Assembly: GCA_025936115.1 (NCBI GenBank)
Contig: JAICTZ010000006.1
Span: forward strand, 1 to 64,000
Reading direction: 5' to 3'
Source of the DNA: Polyangiaceae bacterium
Lineage (GTDB): Bacteria > Myxococcota_A > Polyangia > Polyangiales > Polyangiaceae
Length of the DNA stretch: 64,000 nt
Part shown: positions 1 to 8,088 of the stretch, in pieces
How the letters are laid out: the number at the start of each line of letters is the position of its first letter
Position numbering within the stretch: the first letter of the stretch is position 1
Notes under the pieces: model-generated
Told to the model about the DNA's origin: nothing
The model's input: the letters and a program-made list of their open reading frames with translations, nothing else
Database searches by the model: none
Position numbers and translations under genes: made by a program

Positions 1-217
1 CCCACGACAAACCGGCGAGACCGGCGCTAGGGCACTTTCAAGTCGCCACCGTCGCCACCACCCCCACGCGTACCACAGCGCAAAATACTGAACTCGCCCG
101 GCGTCAGCCGAGCCTGCCAAGCCCCATGAGTCTTGGAAGACCAGATCACGATCGTCCACTGCAGCCACCACCCCCACGACAAACCGGCGAGACCGGCGCT
201 AGGGCACTTTCAAGTCG
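1..217. repeat. Two-copy direct repeat at the left edge (172 bp spacing)
   Basis: The first 45 bases of the window recur exactly at 173-217, and similarity continues with a few mismatches for about 20 bases beyond each copy. The left copy touches the window edge, so the unit may extend further left and there may be more copies. Each copy carries the core CCGGCGAGACCGGCG, which also occurs in the dispersed intergenic repeat described separately. The stretch 1-257 holds no convincing gene; it lies downstream of the minus-strand gene ending at 258. Confidence 0.85.
132..201 (+). repeat. Dispersed intergenic repeat, copy R1
   Basis: This copy has two modules: CTTGGAAGACCAGATCACGATCGTC at its left and AAACCGGCGAGACCGGCGC about 25 bases later. 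The same two modules in the same order and spacing are found at 3749-3820 (plus), 3948-4009 (minus) and 21594-21664 (minus), with half a copy at 16215-16239. All copies are in gaps between genes. Function unknown; a mobile or structured-RNA element is possible. Confidence 0.6.
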
Positions 218-257
218 CGGCTGTCGCCACCACTCCCAACCCCGACACAACCTAACA

Positions 258-941
258 CTAACTTTTAAAAGGTATAAACAAACTCAACCCGCCCAGCACG
301 ACAATGTCATTCACGACCTTGTCCACTCCGAGCGGCGCACGCTTCTGCGCGTGCACGATGTCGCGGGTGTCGAGCCGCAGCGCGAGCCATTCGTTGAAGT
401 AGAACTTGAGTCCGAAGCCGCCGCTGCCCGTCATGCCGACGTCACCGGGTTCCACGGTGGCGCCGCCGCCGAGCGCGACCTGGAAATCGAAGCGACCGAT
501 GGCGCCGCCGAGCCAGCGCACTTTGCCGTAGGCGAGAGACCACACGAGGTGGCCGAGGAAGAAGTGCTGCGGGCTGTCCGGGCTCTTGACGATACCGACG
601 AGGCCCTGTTGGCGTTCGATCAGGTTGTCGAGGAGCGCGTAGTGCTGGCGCGTGTAGAGGTACGACGCCTCGAGGCCGAGATCTTCGGTGAAGTGGAAGG
701 TGTACGCGCCGCCGAACGTCGGCGCGCCGTCGGAGATGTCACCGGCGTACCAGCCGCCGAAGGCCGATAGCTCGTGACGCAGCGCCTTCTTGATCAGGCG
801 CGGCACCACACCGCGGTACGCGCGCTCGCCGACGAGTTGTTGCTTCAGCGCTTCGTCGACGCATTGCGCGTGCGCCGCTCGCGGGAGCAGCAGAGACACG
901 ACGACTGCACCCACACCGACGAGCCCGCTAAGTAGACGCAT
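258..941 (-). CDS. Outer membrane beta-barrel protein
   Basis: A 227-residue exported protein, probably a small outer-membrane beta-barrel of a kind common in myxobacteria; its role is unknown. The ATG at 941 starts directly on a clean signal peptide (MRLLSGLVGVGAVVV, cleavage likely after AHA near residue 25); an in-frame GTG at 956 would add only five residues. After a short helical part, alternating strands are visible (SAFGGWYAG, YTFHFTEDLGLEASYLY, FDFQVALGGG, GFGLKFYFNEWLALRL), and the protein ends in a strand, IPFKS. It stands alone and is divergent from the gene at 1075, so the 130-base gap between them probably holds both promoters. Barrel call is from pattern only. Confidence 0.75.
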   Translation of the reverse strand: MRLLSGLVGVGAVVVSLLLPRAAHAQCVDEALKQQLVGERAYRGVVPRLIKKALRHELSAFGGWYAGDISDGAPTFGGAYTFHFTEDLGLEASYLYTRQHYALLDNLIERQQGLVGIVKSPDSPQHFFLGHLVWSLAYGKVRWLGGAIGRFDFQVALGGGATVEPGDVGMTGSGGFGLKFYFNEWLALRLDTRDIVHAQKRAPLGVDKVVNDIVVLGGLSLFIPFKS

Positions 942-1074
942 GCCTCTCAACGACACCTGGGAATATCACACCTCGCTCGCGGGAAGTGCGCCGGCCGCGC
1001 GGTCGATCGCAAAACGGCGGCAAAACGGGCGCATGCCCTGCGCGCTCCGCCACGAGTGAGTAATCTCGACGGCG

Positions 1075-2391
1075 ATGCGTGCGTGCGTCCCGCTGTTTCT
1101 CGCCGTGATTTTCGCGGGCCCGCCCGCGGGCGCCACAGCGCCGACTCAGGGCGAGGCGCCGTGCACGAGTGAACGCAGCACGCTCGGCGGACTCGCGTGC
1201 GAGCTCGGGCGTGCCGTGCGCGCACAAGCGGCCGATGCGGTGGTGGTCGGTCTCGCGCCTACCTTGTCCCCTGCCACGCCGCTCAAGCCGGGCGTGGCCG
1301 TCGCGCTCGCGGTGAAGGTCGCGCTCACCCTCGGGCGGAAGGCGAGCGCGTGGCCGCTCGCCGAGGACCGCGCGCACCTCGCGCATTTCGTGAGTCCGCG
1401 GCCGCTCGTCGTCGTGACGGCGAAGCTCGAGGGAGACGCGCTCGTCGGGTCGCTCGAGTTCTTCGCGCCTGCCGCGACGCCGCCGACGGGTGGCAACACG
1501 CGCATGGATCCGAGCGTGCGCCTGGCCGCGAAACAGGGCCTGGACGCCGAAGTACGCCGATTTTTGCCGCCGATCGCGCTCGCCGCGCGCGAGTTCGTGC
1601 GCCTCGCCCCCGGGGAGAGCGACGTGCTGGCGCTCGCTTGCGGCGATCTCGACGGCACGGGCGTGCCCGTCGTGGCGAGCGTCGGACGCACCTTCGTGAC
1701 GTTCGGAACGTATCGCGCGGGCAAGTACACGCGGATTTCGCGCCGGGAACAGCGCGAGCTCGCGCCCGTCGCCCCGGCGCCCCTGCGTGAGCCGCTCGGG
1801 ACGGCCTGGATCACGCCGGCTCGCACGCTCGATCTCGGCTTGAGCGATCGCGCCCATGCCGTTCGCCTCCGCGGCGCGCAGGCGGAGGCGCTCGCGGCAC
1901 GCCTGCCTTGGCCGGGCGGCGGCTGCGTGAATTTCGACGCGCCGCTCGTCTCCCCGCGCGCCGTGCGCTGCAGCAAGGACGAGGCTGTCGTGACGGAGCC
2001 GGGACTCGCCGAGCCGCTCGACGCTCTCGCGGGAGCAACGATCATTTCACGCGCGGGCGACGCGCGGCTCGTGCGCGCCGGACGACTCGCGTCCGGCGCC
2101 GTGGTCGTGACCGACGGCGCTCACGAGATTCGCCTCGACCACGGCGGCGCCCAGCTCGCGCTCGCCGATCTCGACGGCGACGGTGCGCCGGAGCTCGTGA
2201 CCAGCCTCGACACGCTCGATCCGCGCGCCGACGCCGTCGTCGTGTACTCGTGGCTCGGCTCGGTGCTGAACGAGCGGCTGCGTGTCCCCGTGCCCGCCGG
2301 GGTGCGCGCACTCGCCGTGTGCCCTGCGCCCGCGGATCGCATGCCGAGCATCGTACTCGCGACGAGCGAGGGGCTCTGGGTCATCCGATGA
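1075..2391 (+). CDS. Secreted protein with FG-GAP/VCBS-like repeats
   Basis: A 438-residue exported protein of unknown function. The ATG at 1075 opens a signal peptide (MRACVPLFLAVIFAGPP, cleavage near residue 20). Two calcium-loop-like motifs of the FG-GAP/VCBS type are visible, CGDLDGTGVPVVASVG near residue 190 and LADLDGDGAPELVTSL near residue 365, which suggests a partial beta-propeller. The middle is rich in Ala and Leu with paired Cys residues. Its stop codon overlaps the start of the next gene by four bases (ATGA), so it is translated together with the solute-binding protein that follows; both may act in the periplasm on the same process. No enzymatic motif was recognised. Confidence 0.7.
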   Translation: MRACVPLFLAVIFAGPPAGATAPTQGEAPCTSERSTLGGLACELGRAVRAQAADAVVVGLAPTLSPATPLKPGVAVALAVKVALTLGRKASAWPLAEDRAHLAHFVSPRPLVVVTAKLEGDALVGSLEFFAPAATPPTGGNTRMDPSVRLAAKQGLDAEVRRFLPPIALAAREFVRLAPGESDVLALACGDLDGTGVPVVASVGRTFVTFGTYRAGKYTRISRREQRELAPVAPAPLREPLGTAWITPARTLDLGLSDRAHAVRLRGAQAEALAARLPWPGGGCVNFDAPLVSPRAVRCSKDEAVVTEPGLAEPLDALAGATIISRAGDARLVRAGRLASGAVVVTDGAHEIRLDHGGAQLALADLDGDGAPELVTSLDTLDPRADAVVVYSWLGSVLNERLRVPVPAGVRALAVCPAPADRMPSIVLATSEGLWVIR

Positions 2392-3731
2392 CGCGCGGGC
2401 ACGCTCCTCGTCGTTTGGGACGACGTGCCCTGCTGGGAGGGCTCGCGGCAACGGGAGCGAACGCGCTCTTGCTCGAGCGCGCGCGGGCGCTCGGACGGAC
2501 GCCGCTCGGCGGCACCCTGCGGCTATCGCTGCCGTTCGCGGCCGGTCCGCTCGATCCGCACTCCGCCGACGATCCACTGAGCGCGCTCATCGCGCCCGCA
2601 CTCGCCGATCCGCTGTACGTGCTCGACGCGGAGAAAAATCCGCACCCGTCGCTCGCCGCGGCGTTGCCCGAGCAGCTGGCCAACGGCGCGCGCGTCAGCT
2701 TGCGCGCGGGACTCGTGAGCGCGCGCGGCCGTGCGCTCGACGGCAAAGACCTGCTCTGGTCCCTCGCTCGCGCGCGTGAGCGGGGCGGCGTGGCGGTGCT
2801 CGCCGAGCTGCCGAAGCCGCTGAAAGACCCGGGCGACGCGTTGTCCGTCTTCTTTCCGAGCGCGGACGCGAAGAGCGTCGCGGTCGCGCTTGCGAGCCCC
2901 GTGACGGCTCTCGTGCCACGCACGTTCGATCCGCAGGCTCCCGACGGAACCGGCGCGTTTCGCGCGACGCTGTCCGCGAACGGCGCCGTCCTCGAACGCA
3001 ACCAGAACGCCGCGCGCGGGCCCGCGTTTCTGTCACGCATCGAGCTCGCGCTCGGCGGCGACCTCGCCGAGGCGTTGCGGGCGTTCGAGTCCGAGCGAGC
3101 CGACGTGGGGTGGCTCGGGGCCGGTCTGTATCGCGCGCGGGCGGGCGCCGTGTCGTTCGAGGCGCCGAGCATCGGCTGGGTCGTTCTGCGCACGGGACAC
3201 GACGCCGGGCACTGGAGCGCGCCGGGCATCGCCGCGCAGCTGCTCGAGCGCGTGCCACGCGGGCCGCTCGCTCCGCTCGGCTTGATGTCGGCGCCTCCGT
3301 CCGCGCAAAATGGCGCGGCCTGGGGCGGCGGCAACGTCGAGCTCGTCGCGCCCGCCACGGCGCCGCAGCTTATCGAGGTCGCCAATCAGATCGCTGCGGC
3401 GTTCTCGGTCGGGGGGCAGCGTGTGAGCGTCCGCGCGCTCTCGTCCGCGGAAATTGCGGAGCGCCGGCGTTCGAACCGCTACGCGCTCATGCTCGACTTC
3501 GTGCGCGCGCTCGGACCGCCCGGGCGTAGCACGCTGCTCGCGCTGCTCGCGGCCGCGAACCCGGCGCTCGCCGCGCGACCGCCAAATGCGTCCTCGTACG
3601 ACGCGGCGGACATCGCTCGAACGCTACCGCTCGGCGTGCTCGGTACGCTTCGCGTCGCTGGCGCGCGCGCGCCCGACGTGCGCGGAATCGAAACCTGGCA
3701 GCTCGGCAACGTCTATCGTGTGGCGCCCTAG
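2388..3731 (+). CDS. Family-5 extracellular solute-binding protein (SBP_bac_5-like)
   Basis: A 447-residue periplasmic binding protein related to oligopeptide/nickel-binding proteins of ABC transporters. The start is the ATG at 2388 that overlaps the upstream stop; the open frame runs further left but only as a shadow of the previous gene. The N-terminus has a twin-arginine-like stretch (RRLGRRALLGGLAATGA), so export may be by Tat. Family landmarks follow: LDPHSADDPLSALIAPALAD near residue 58, a segment resembling LRxGVxFxDGxxLTAxDVxWSL (LRAGLVSARGRALDGKDLLWSL), and GTGAFRATL where the family has GTGPY. No permease or ATPase gene is adjacent, so a receptor role without transport is possible. 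Confidence 0.7.
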   Translation: MTRGHAPRRLGRRALLGGLAATGANALLLERARALGRTPLGGTLRLSLPFAAGPLDPHSADDPLSALIAPALADPLYVLDAEKNPHPSLAAALPEQLANGARVSLRAGLVSARGRALDGKDLLWSLARARERGGVAVLAELPKPLKDPGDALSVFFPSADAKSVAVALASPVTALVPRTFDPQAPDGTGAFRATLSANGAVLERNQNAARGPAFLSRIELALGGDLAEALRAFESERADVGWLGAGLYRARAGAVSFEAPSIGWVVLRTGHDAGHWSAPGIAAQLLERVPRGPLAPLGLMSAPPSAQNGAAWGGGNVELVAPATAPQLIEVANQIAAAFSVGGQRVSVRALSSAEIAERRRSNRYALMLDFVRALGPPGRSTLLALLAAANPALAARPPNASSYDAADIARTLPLGVLGTLRVAGARAPDVRGIETWQLGNVYRVAP

Positions 3732-3748
3732 GCTCGACTTGGTCGATC

Positions 3749-3820
3749 TCGGAAGACCAGATCGCGATCGGCACGAGTGACCAAGAGCTACGTGAAAAAC
3801 CGGCGAGCACCCGTGCGTTG
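3749..3820 (+). repeat. Dispersed intergenic repeat, copy R2
   Basis: Carries GGAAGACCAGATCGCGATCGG and, about 28 bases later, GAAAAACCGGCGAGCACC. Relative to R1 the second module has lost part of its palindromic half. It begins 18 bases after the stop codon of the solute-binding protein gene. Confidence 0.55.
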
Positions 3821-3947
3821 TGGGTCAGTGATCGGCAACGGACGCTCGACTTTGAGCAAGGTCGCCGTGCTCCCATCAACCCCAAAAAGTCCAAGGGGGT
3901 TCCCCTCGCTTCACACGAGCGCGGCGACGGGGCCGGCCGGCGAACCA

Positions 3948-4009
3948 CAATGCGCCGGCCTCGCCGGTTCTCGCGTATGTTTCCGCTTCCTCGACGATCG
4001 TGATCTTCC
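3948..4009 (-). repeat. Dispersed intergenic repeat, copy R3
   Basis: Reads on the minus strand as GGAAGATCACGATCGTC followed about 25 bases later by GCGAGAACCGGCGAGGCC and then GGCGCATTG. The 30 bases at 3948-3977 are nearly identical to 21594-21623 (copy R4), the closest pair in the family. It sits just past the stop of the HTH-citrate synthase gene. Confidence 0.65.
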
Positions 4010-4083
4010 CTAGACCGTCCAACTCGAGCTTACGGGCACTGAAGCGGCCAGCGCGCGGCGGCGGGGCGCCGGAACGACTCGAG

Positions 4084-5349
4084 TCACGGACCGGTGTACC
4101 GAGCGCGCGGACGGAGCACGAAGCCGGCACCCCGTTGTTCGAAAACGTGCGCGATCCAGCCGGCGGCGCGGCCCACGGCGAAAATGGCCGAGGCCGCGCC
4201 GGCCGGCAGCCCGAGCGCGAGCGCCGTCGCGACGAGGCCGAGGTCGACGTTCGGCGGCTCGCGCCCGGCCGCGCGCATGCTTTCGACGATCGCCGCGAGC
4301 GTCCGCTCGGCGCCGTGGCGCAGCCTGTTCTGGCTGAGGAGCACGGTCGCGCGCGGATCACCGTTCGGATAGAGTGGGTGGCCGAAACCAGGCAGCGCGT
4401 CGCCGCGGCGAGCGCGCTCCTCGATCACGAGGGTGGCGCGGTCGGGGCGCTGCGTCTCGGCGACGAGCGCTTCCACGCGCGCGGTTGCGCCGCCGTGCTC
4501 GGGGCCCGAGAGCGCGCCGAGCGCCGCGCCGATGCACGCGTACAGGTCGGCGCCGGTCGACGCGGCGACGCGGGCGGCAAAGCTCGAGGGGTTGAGCTCG
4601 TGATCGGCGATCACGACGAGGGCGCGATCGAGAGCGTCGCGCGTGCGCGGGGTATCGCGCGCACCGAGCGCGAGCGCGAGCGCGCCAGCGACGGTCCGCG
4701 CGCGGAGCGCCGGTCCGAGCCGCCGCGGATCGAAGGCGAGCGCAGGCGCGGCTGCGAGCAGGTGGAGCAACCACCGAGCCCGCGCGTGCTCGGCGCCGGG
4801 TGGAGCGTCGAAGCGCAGCGGGTCCACGAGCGCGAGCGCTGCGACGGCCAATGAAAGCGCCGAAATGGGCGCCACGCCGCGCGGCACGAACCGACCGAGC
4901 GCGCGCAGGCGCGTGGCCGCAGGCTTGAAGCTTTCAGCGCGAGCGGCGACGGAGTCCGTCGCTACCTCCTCACCGAACCACAAGAGCTCGGCGACGGGCT
5001 CGAAGGCCACACCCTCGCGCGCGAGCTCGACCGCGACACGACCGCGGTAGCGGGGCCCGCGTTCGTCGATGGCCGTGAGCGCGGACTCGAGCACCGGCTC
5101 ACCGAAGCGAAGCGCGCCGGCTGCAACCGCGGCGTGTCCGCGGCGCGCGAGGTGACGCGCCTTCAAGCGCTCGACGTCACTGCGCGCGTAAAGCCGGCTC
5201 GGTCCGCGCGTGCCCGGCACGCTCGCGAGCAGACCACGACTCACGTACGCGTACAGCGTCGCGGCCTTGATCTCGAGCAGCGCCGCGGCTTCACGCGCGC
5301 CGATGAGCTCGCGACGGCGCGGCACGACCGCTGTTCGCGCCCGGGACAT
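4084..5349 (-). CDS. Citrate synthase-family protein with N-terminal helix-turn-helix domain
   Basis: A 421-residue two-domain protein. Residues about 15-70 form a MerR/excisionase-like helix-turn-helix (ELIGAREAAALLEIKAATLY then SRLYARSDVERLKARH), and the rest is a citrate synthase fold. Citrate-synthase landmarks remain: ADHELNPSSFAAR, GPEHGGA, GFGHPLYPNGDPRA, the Asp in PNVDLGLVATAL, and AVGRAAGWIAHVFEQR, with C-terminal RPRARYTGP. The three catalytic positions (two His, one Asp) therefore appear present. It is divergent from an ordinary citrate synthase at 5418 with only 68 bases between, which fits a metabolite-sensing regulator or an enzyme that controls its neighbour. HTH-bearing citrate synthases are a known subfamily, but their regulatory role is inference here. 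Confidence 0.85.
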   Translation of the reverse strand: MSRARTAVVPRRRELIGAREAAALLEIKAATLYAYVSRGLLASVPGTRGPSRLYARSDVERLKARHLARRGHAAVAAGALRFGEPVLESALTAIDERGPRYRGRVAVELAREGVAFEPVAELLWFGEEVATDSVAARAESFKPAATRLRALGRFVPRGVAPISALSLAVAALALVDPLRFDAPPGAEHARARWLLHLLAAAPALAFDPRRLGPALRARTVAGALALALGARDTPRTRDALDRALVVIADHELNPSSFAARVAASTGADLYACIGAALGALSGPEHGGATARVEALVAETQRPDRATLVIEERARRGDALPGFGHPLYPNGDPRATVLLSQNRLRHGAERTLAAIVESMRAAGREPPNVDLGLVATALALGLPAGAASAIFAVGRAAGWIAHVFEQRGAGFVLRPRARYTGP

Positions 5350-5372
5350 TGATTGTCGAATCTACATTGATC
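5346..5372. promoter_or_regulatory. Candidate operator: ACATTGAT direct repeat between divergent citrate synthase genes
   Basis: The octamer ACATTGAT occurs at 5346-5353 and again at 5364-5371, an 18-base (near two helical turns) spacing. It lies in the only AT-rich patch between the divergent HTH-citrate synthase (start 5349) and citrate synthase (start 5418), and overlaps the start codon of the former. This is where an autoregulating MerR-like protein could bind. No clear -10/-35 pair could be assigned. Confidence 0.35.
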
Positions 5373-5417
5373 GATGCGTACGAGCGGCTCAAGTTCGAAG
5401 GGCCAGGAGGAACCGCC

Positions 5418-6536
5418 ATGCACACCGCCACCGCGAATACCGTCGCACGAGCAAAATCCAGTGGACTCGAAGGTGTCGTCGTCGCCGACAGCGAGCTCAG
5501 CGAGGTCGACGGGGAGCAGGGCCGGCTGATTTTGCGTGGTTTCTCGGTCGAAGAGCTCGGACACCACGCAACGCTCGAACAGGCGGCCGAGCTCTTGTGG
5601 AACGGCCGCTTACCTGACGCAGGCGACCGGCGGATGCAGCGGGCCTTCGGCGAGGCACGGCGGCGCGCGTTTTCGCTGGTTCCGGCGCTCGGCCCGGCGC
5701 TGGCGCTGCCGGATGCAATGGCAAGCTTGCGGGCTGCCGTCGCGCACGTGGCGGAAAACGAGCCGGAACCGGGCCCGGCGCTCGCTGGCGCCGTTGCGGT
5801 GTTCGCGGCTGCATGGGCACGCAGAGCGGAAGGCCGCGCACCCGTCGCGCCCGATCCGTCGCTGTCGCACGCGGCTGACTACCTGCGCATGCTGCGCGGC
5901 ACGCCGCCGAGCGCGGCCGCCGAGCGAGCGCTCTCGAGCTACCTCGTGACGGTCGCCGACCACGGCATGAATGCGTCGACGTTCGCGGCGCGTGTCGTGG
6001 CGTCAACGGGGTCCGACGCCGTGTCGGCGATCGTCGCGGGAATTGGAGCGCTCAAGGGGCCGCTGCACGGCGGCGCGCCCGGGCCGGTGCTCGACATGCT
6101 CGATGCGATTGGCGCGCCGGAGCGCGCGGCGGGGTGGCTCGAAGCGGAGCTCGCGGCGGGGCGCCGGATCATGGGCATGGGGCATCGGATCTATCGCGTG
6201 CGCGATCCGCGCGCGGCCGTGCTCGAACGAGCCATCGAGGAGCTCGAACGCGCCGGTGACGCCGCGAGCCGGCGCCTGCCGCTCGCGCGCGGCGTGGAAC
6301 GCGCCGCCGTCGAGGTGCTCGCAGCGCGCTACCCCGAACGCGCGCTGCGGACGAACGTCGAGTTTTACACGGCGGTGCTGCTCGACGCGCTCGGCGTCGA
6401 GCGGCGCTCGTTCTCGGCGACGTTCGCCGTCGGGCGTGTCATCGGCTGGTACGCTCACGTCGAAGAGCAACGCCGGAGCGGTCGGTTGATCCGCCCGGCG
6501 TCGCGCTACGTCGGGCCGGGCAGCGCCACGCAGTGA
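5418..6536 (+). CDS. Citrate synthase (citrate/2-methylcitrate synthase family)
   Basis: A 372-residue enzyme that should condense oxaloacetate with acetyl-CoA (or propionyl-CoA). The start is the ATG at 5418, preceded by AGGAGG at 5405-5410 with seven-base spacing; an in-frame upstream start at 5349 would overlap the divergent gene. Family landmarks: GLEGVVVADSELSEVDGEQGRLILRG at the N-terminus (seen in part as LSEVDGEQGRLI), ADHGMNASTFAAR, GPLHGGAP, GMGHRIYRVRDPRA, NVEFYTAVLLDALG (here Glu replaces the usual Asp of NVDFY), AVGRVIGWYAHVEEQ and IRPASRYVGP. The Asp-to-Glu change at the third catalytic position is notable. Substrate preference cannot be decided from sequence alone. Confidence 0.9.
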   Translation: MHTATANTVARAKSSGLEGVVVADSELSEVDGEQGRLILRGFSVEELGHHATLEQAAELLWNGRLPDAGDRRMQRAFGEARRRAFSLVPALGPALALPDAMASLRAAVAHVAENEPEPGPALAGAVAVFAAAWARRAEGRAPVAPDPSLSHAADYLRMLRGTPPSAAAERALSSYLVTVADHGMNASTFAARVVASTGSDAVSAIVAGIGALKGPLHGGAPGPVLDMLDAIGAPERAAGWLEAELAAGRRIMGMGHRIYRVRDPRAAVLERAIEELERAGDAASRRLPLARGVERAAVEVLAARYPERALRTNVEFYTAVLLDALGVERRSFSATFAVGRVIGWYAHVEEQRRSGRLIRPASRYVGPGSATQ

Positions 6537-6545
6537 GCCGGCGCT

Positions 6546-7313
6546 TTACGGGATTTTCGTAGGTTCCGGCAGCGCGCCGCCGCCACGCAGGTACTTCACG
6601 ATTTCGGCGCTGAGCTTGTCGTCGGCTTTGACGCATTTGGCGCTCACCTCGCCGCTCGTGACGCCTTTGCACTCTTTGCGCCGCGCGAGGTACGCGTCGT
6701 TGATCGCAGGCACGGCGCGCAGGGCCTCCTGCACGTTGTCGTCGAGGAAACGCCACTCCACTTTGGACGTTTTCGGAGCGGGCGGCTTGTCGAGGGTGAG
6801 CTCGTCACCCGAGAGCGTGACGCAGCTGCCGTCCCAGCGCAGGGCGTCGTAGCTCGCGCCGCCACCGCCGCTCACCTGCATGCCACCGAGATCGGCCTTG
6901 CGCTCGGCGAGCACGAGCACCTCCTCGTCGAACTCGAGCCAGGTGTTGTCGGAGGCGCCACCCGAGGCGTTCCACGCCTTCGTGCGACCCTTGAGGTAAC
7001 CGCGCGTCCACGGCAAGCCGTTGCCGAACAGGTAGAGCGCGACGGACGGGTAGTCCCCGGCGCAGAGTTTTTCGACGAACGGTCGCGGCGGGACGCAGGC
7101 GCCGTTCTTCTTGGCGCACGTCTTGGGAAGGCCCGCGCTCGATGCGGGTTTGGACGCGGGAGCACTGGTGGCAGGCGCGTCCGTTGCAGCCTTTTCGACG
7201 GGCTCTGCTTTGCCGGCGGCGGGCGCTTCAGCCGGCGGTTTCGAGCCGCCGCACGCGACGCTGAAGCAGGCGCTCAAATACAGGACTGTCGCGGCTCCGA
7301 GCTTCGATTTCAC
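6546..7313 (-). CDS. Putative lipoprotein
   Basis: A 255-residue predicted lipoprotein of unknown function. The chosen start is the GTG at 7313, which overlaps the stop of the upstream gene (GTGA) and opens directly on a lipoprotein signal (KLGAATVLYLSACFSVACGG; lipobox LSAC or SVAC). An Ala/Pro/Lys-rich linker follows to about residue 60, then a folded part with four or more Cys (TCAKKNGACVPPRPFVEKLC, CVTLSGDEL, KECKGV, KCVKADDK). The sequence FVEKLCAGDYPSVALYLFGN precedes a region with KGRTKAWNASGG that may bind a ligand. It forms a two-gene operon with the lipoprotein gene at 7310-8047. Confidence 0.7.
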   Translation of the reverse strand: MKSKLGAATVLYLSACFSVACGGSKPPAEAPAAGKAEPVEKAATDAPATSAPASKPASSAGLPKTCAKKNGACVPPRPFVEKLCAGDYPSVALYLFGNGLPWTRGYLKGRTKAWNASGGASDNTWLEFDEEVLVLAERKADLGGMQVSGGGGASYDALRWDGSCVTLSGDELTLDKPPAPKTSKVEWRFLDDNVQEALRAVPAINDAYLARRKECKGVTSGEVSAKCVKADDKLSAEIVKYLRGGGALPEPTKIP

Positions 7314-8047
7314 TTCTTGCCTTTCATGCCGGGCGGCGGCTCGACCGAGGCGCGCCCCTTCCACTTTTCGACTTTGGCTTTGACGCGCAGGAATTGTTTG
7401 ACGGGGCGGCGATCGTCCGGCGTCGTGCCGAGGCCCCAGAGCGCCACGTCGAGCTCGAGTGAGTCACCGTTGCCGAGCGGACGCACCTTGAGCTTGCCGG
7501 GCCACTCGCGCATCAGTTTGACGCTCGTGCCGGCGGGCAACGGTTCTTCGCCGTCGCCTTCACGCTCGTCGCCGAAGTGCTCGGGCTCGCTTTGGCCTGC
7601 GCGCTTGACGTTACCGGCGAACGCCAGCGCGCCGTTCTTGGGGGCGAGCAGCATGCGGTTTTCGGTCGCCGTGGCGCTCAACGTCACCTTCACGACGAAG
7701 CCGAGCCCGGTGCGCACCGCTTCGACCTTGGGGACGAATTTGACGCCCAGGATTTCGACGCGCAGGCCGTCGGGCGATTGGACGTACTTGAGCTCGCGCT
7801 GGGCTTCGCTCGCGGGAGCGGGTTCGGCGGCGGCAGCGGGCGCGGGGCTCGGTTCGGGTGCTGCGCCAGGCGCGGACTCGGCAGCGCTCGCGGTGGGCTC
7901 GGGCGCAGCGGGCGGTTGGACGGCGGCGGGGGAAGGTGCGGGGGCGCTCGGAGCCGCAGTCTCTTGGGCTCCGCCGCCGCACCCCGAAATCAAGAGGAAC
8001 ACGGCCGGGAGCCGGCGGGCGAGCCTCGAAACGACGTGAGCCGACAT
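7310..8047 (-). CDS. Putative lipoprotein with Ala/Pro-rich linker
   Basis: A 245-residue predicted lipoprotein. The ATG at 8047 gives MSAHVVSRLARRLPAVFLL with lipobox LISGC near residue 25; an upstream in-frame start at 8095 would precede the signal with charged residues and overlap the divergent amidohydrolase promoter. Residues about 30-85 are low-complexity Ala/Pro/Ser/Glu. The C-terminal half is a beta-rich domain (RVEILGVKFVPKVEAV, FVVKVTLSATATENRMLL, SLELDVALWGL) that resembles an Ig-like or DUF4352-type fold, though no family was assigned. First gene of an operon with the lipoprotein at 6546-7313. Confidence 0.7.
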   Translation of the reverse strand: MSAHVVSRLARRLPAVFLLISGCGGGAQETAAPSAPAPSPAAVQPPAAPEPTASAAESAPGAAPEPSPAPAAAAEPAPASEAQRELKYVQSPDGLRVEILGVKFVPKVEAVRTGLGFVVKVTLSATATENRMLLAPKNGALAFAGNVKRAGQSEPEHFGDEREGDGEEPLPAGTSVKLMREWPGKLKVRPLGNGDSLELDVALWGLGTTPDDRRPVKQFLRVKAKVEKWKGRASVEPPPGMKGKK

Positions 8048-8088
8048 GGGCCGCACGGTATCACGACACGAACGGCTTAGAATGCGCC

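Larger units (their letters stand above)
3732..4083. other. Convergent intergenic gap with inverted repeat copies
   Basis: This 352-base gap lies between two genes that end facing each other. No credible gene was found. It contains two copies of the dispersed intergenic repeat in opposite orientation (3749-3820 plus, 3948-4009 minus), separated by about 130 bases of ordinary sequence. No hairpin with a T-tract was seen, although the inverted copies could fold on each other in a long transcript. Confidence 0.6.
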
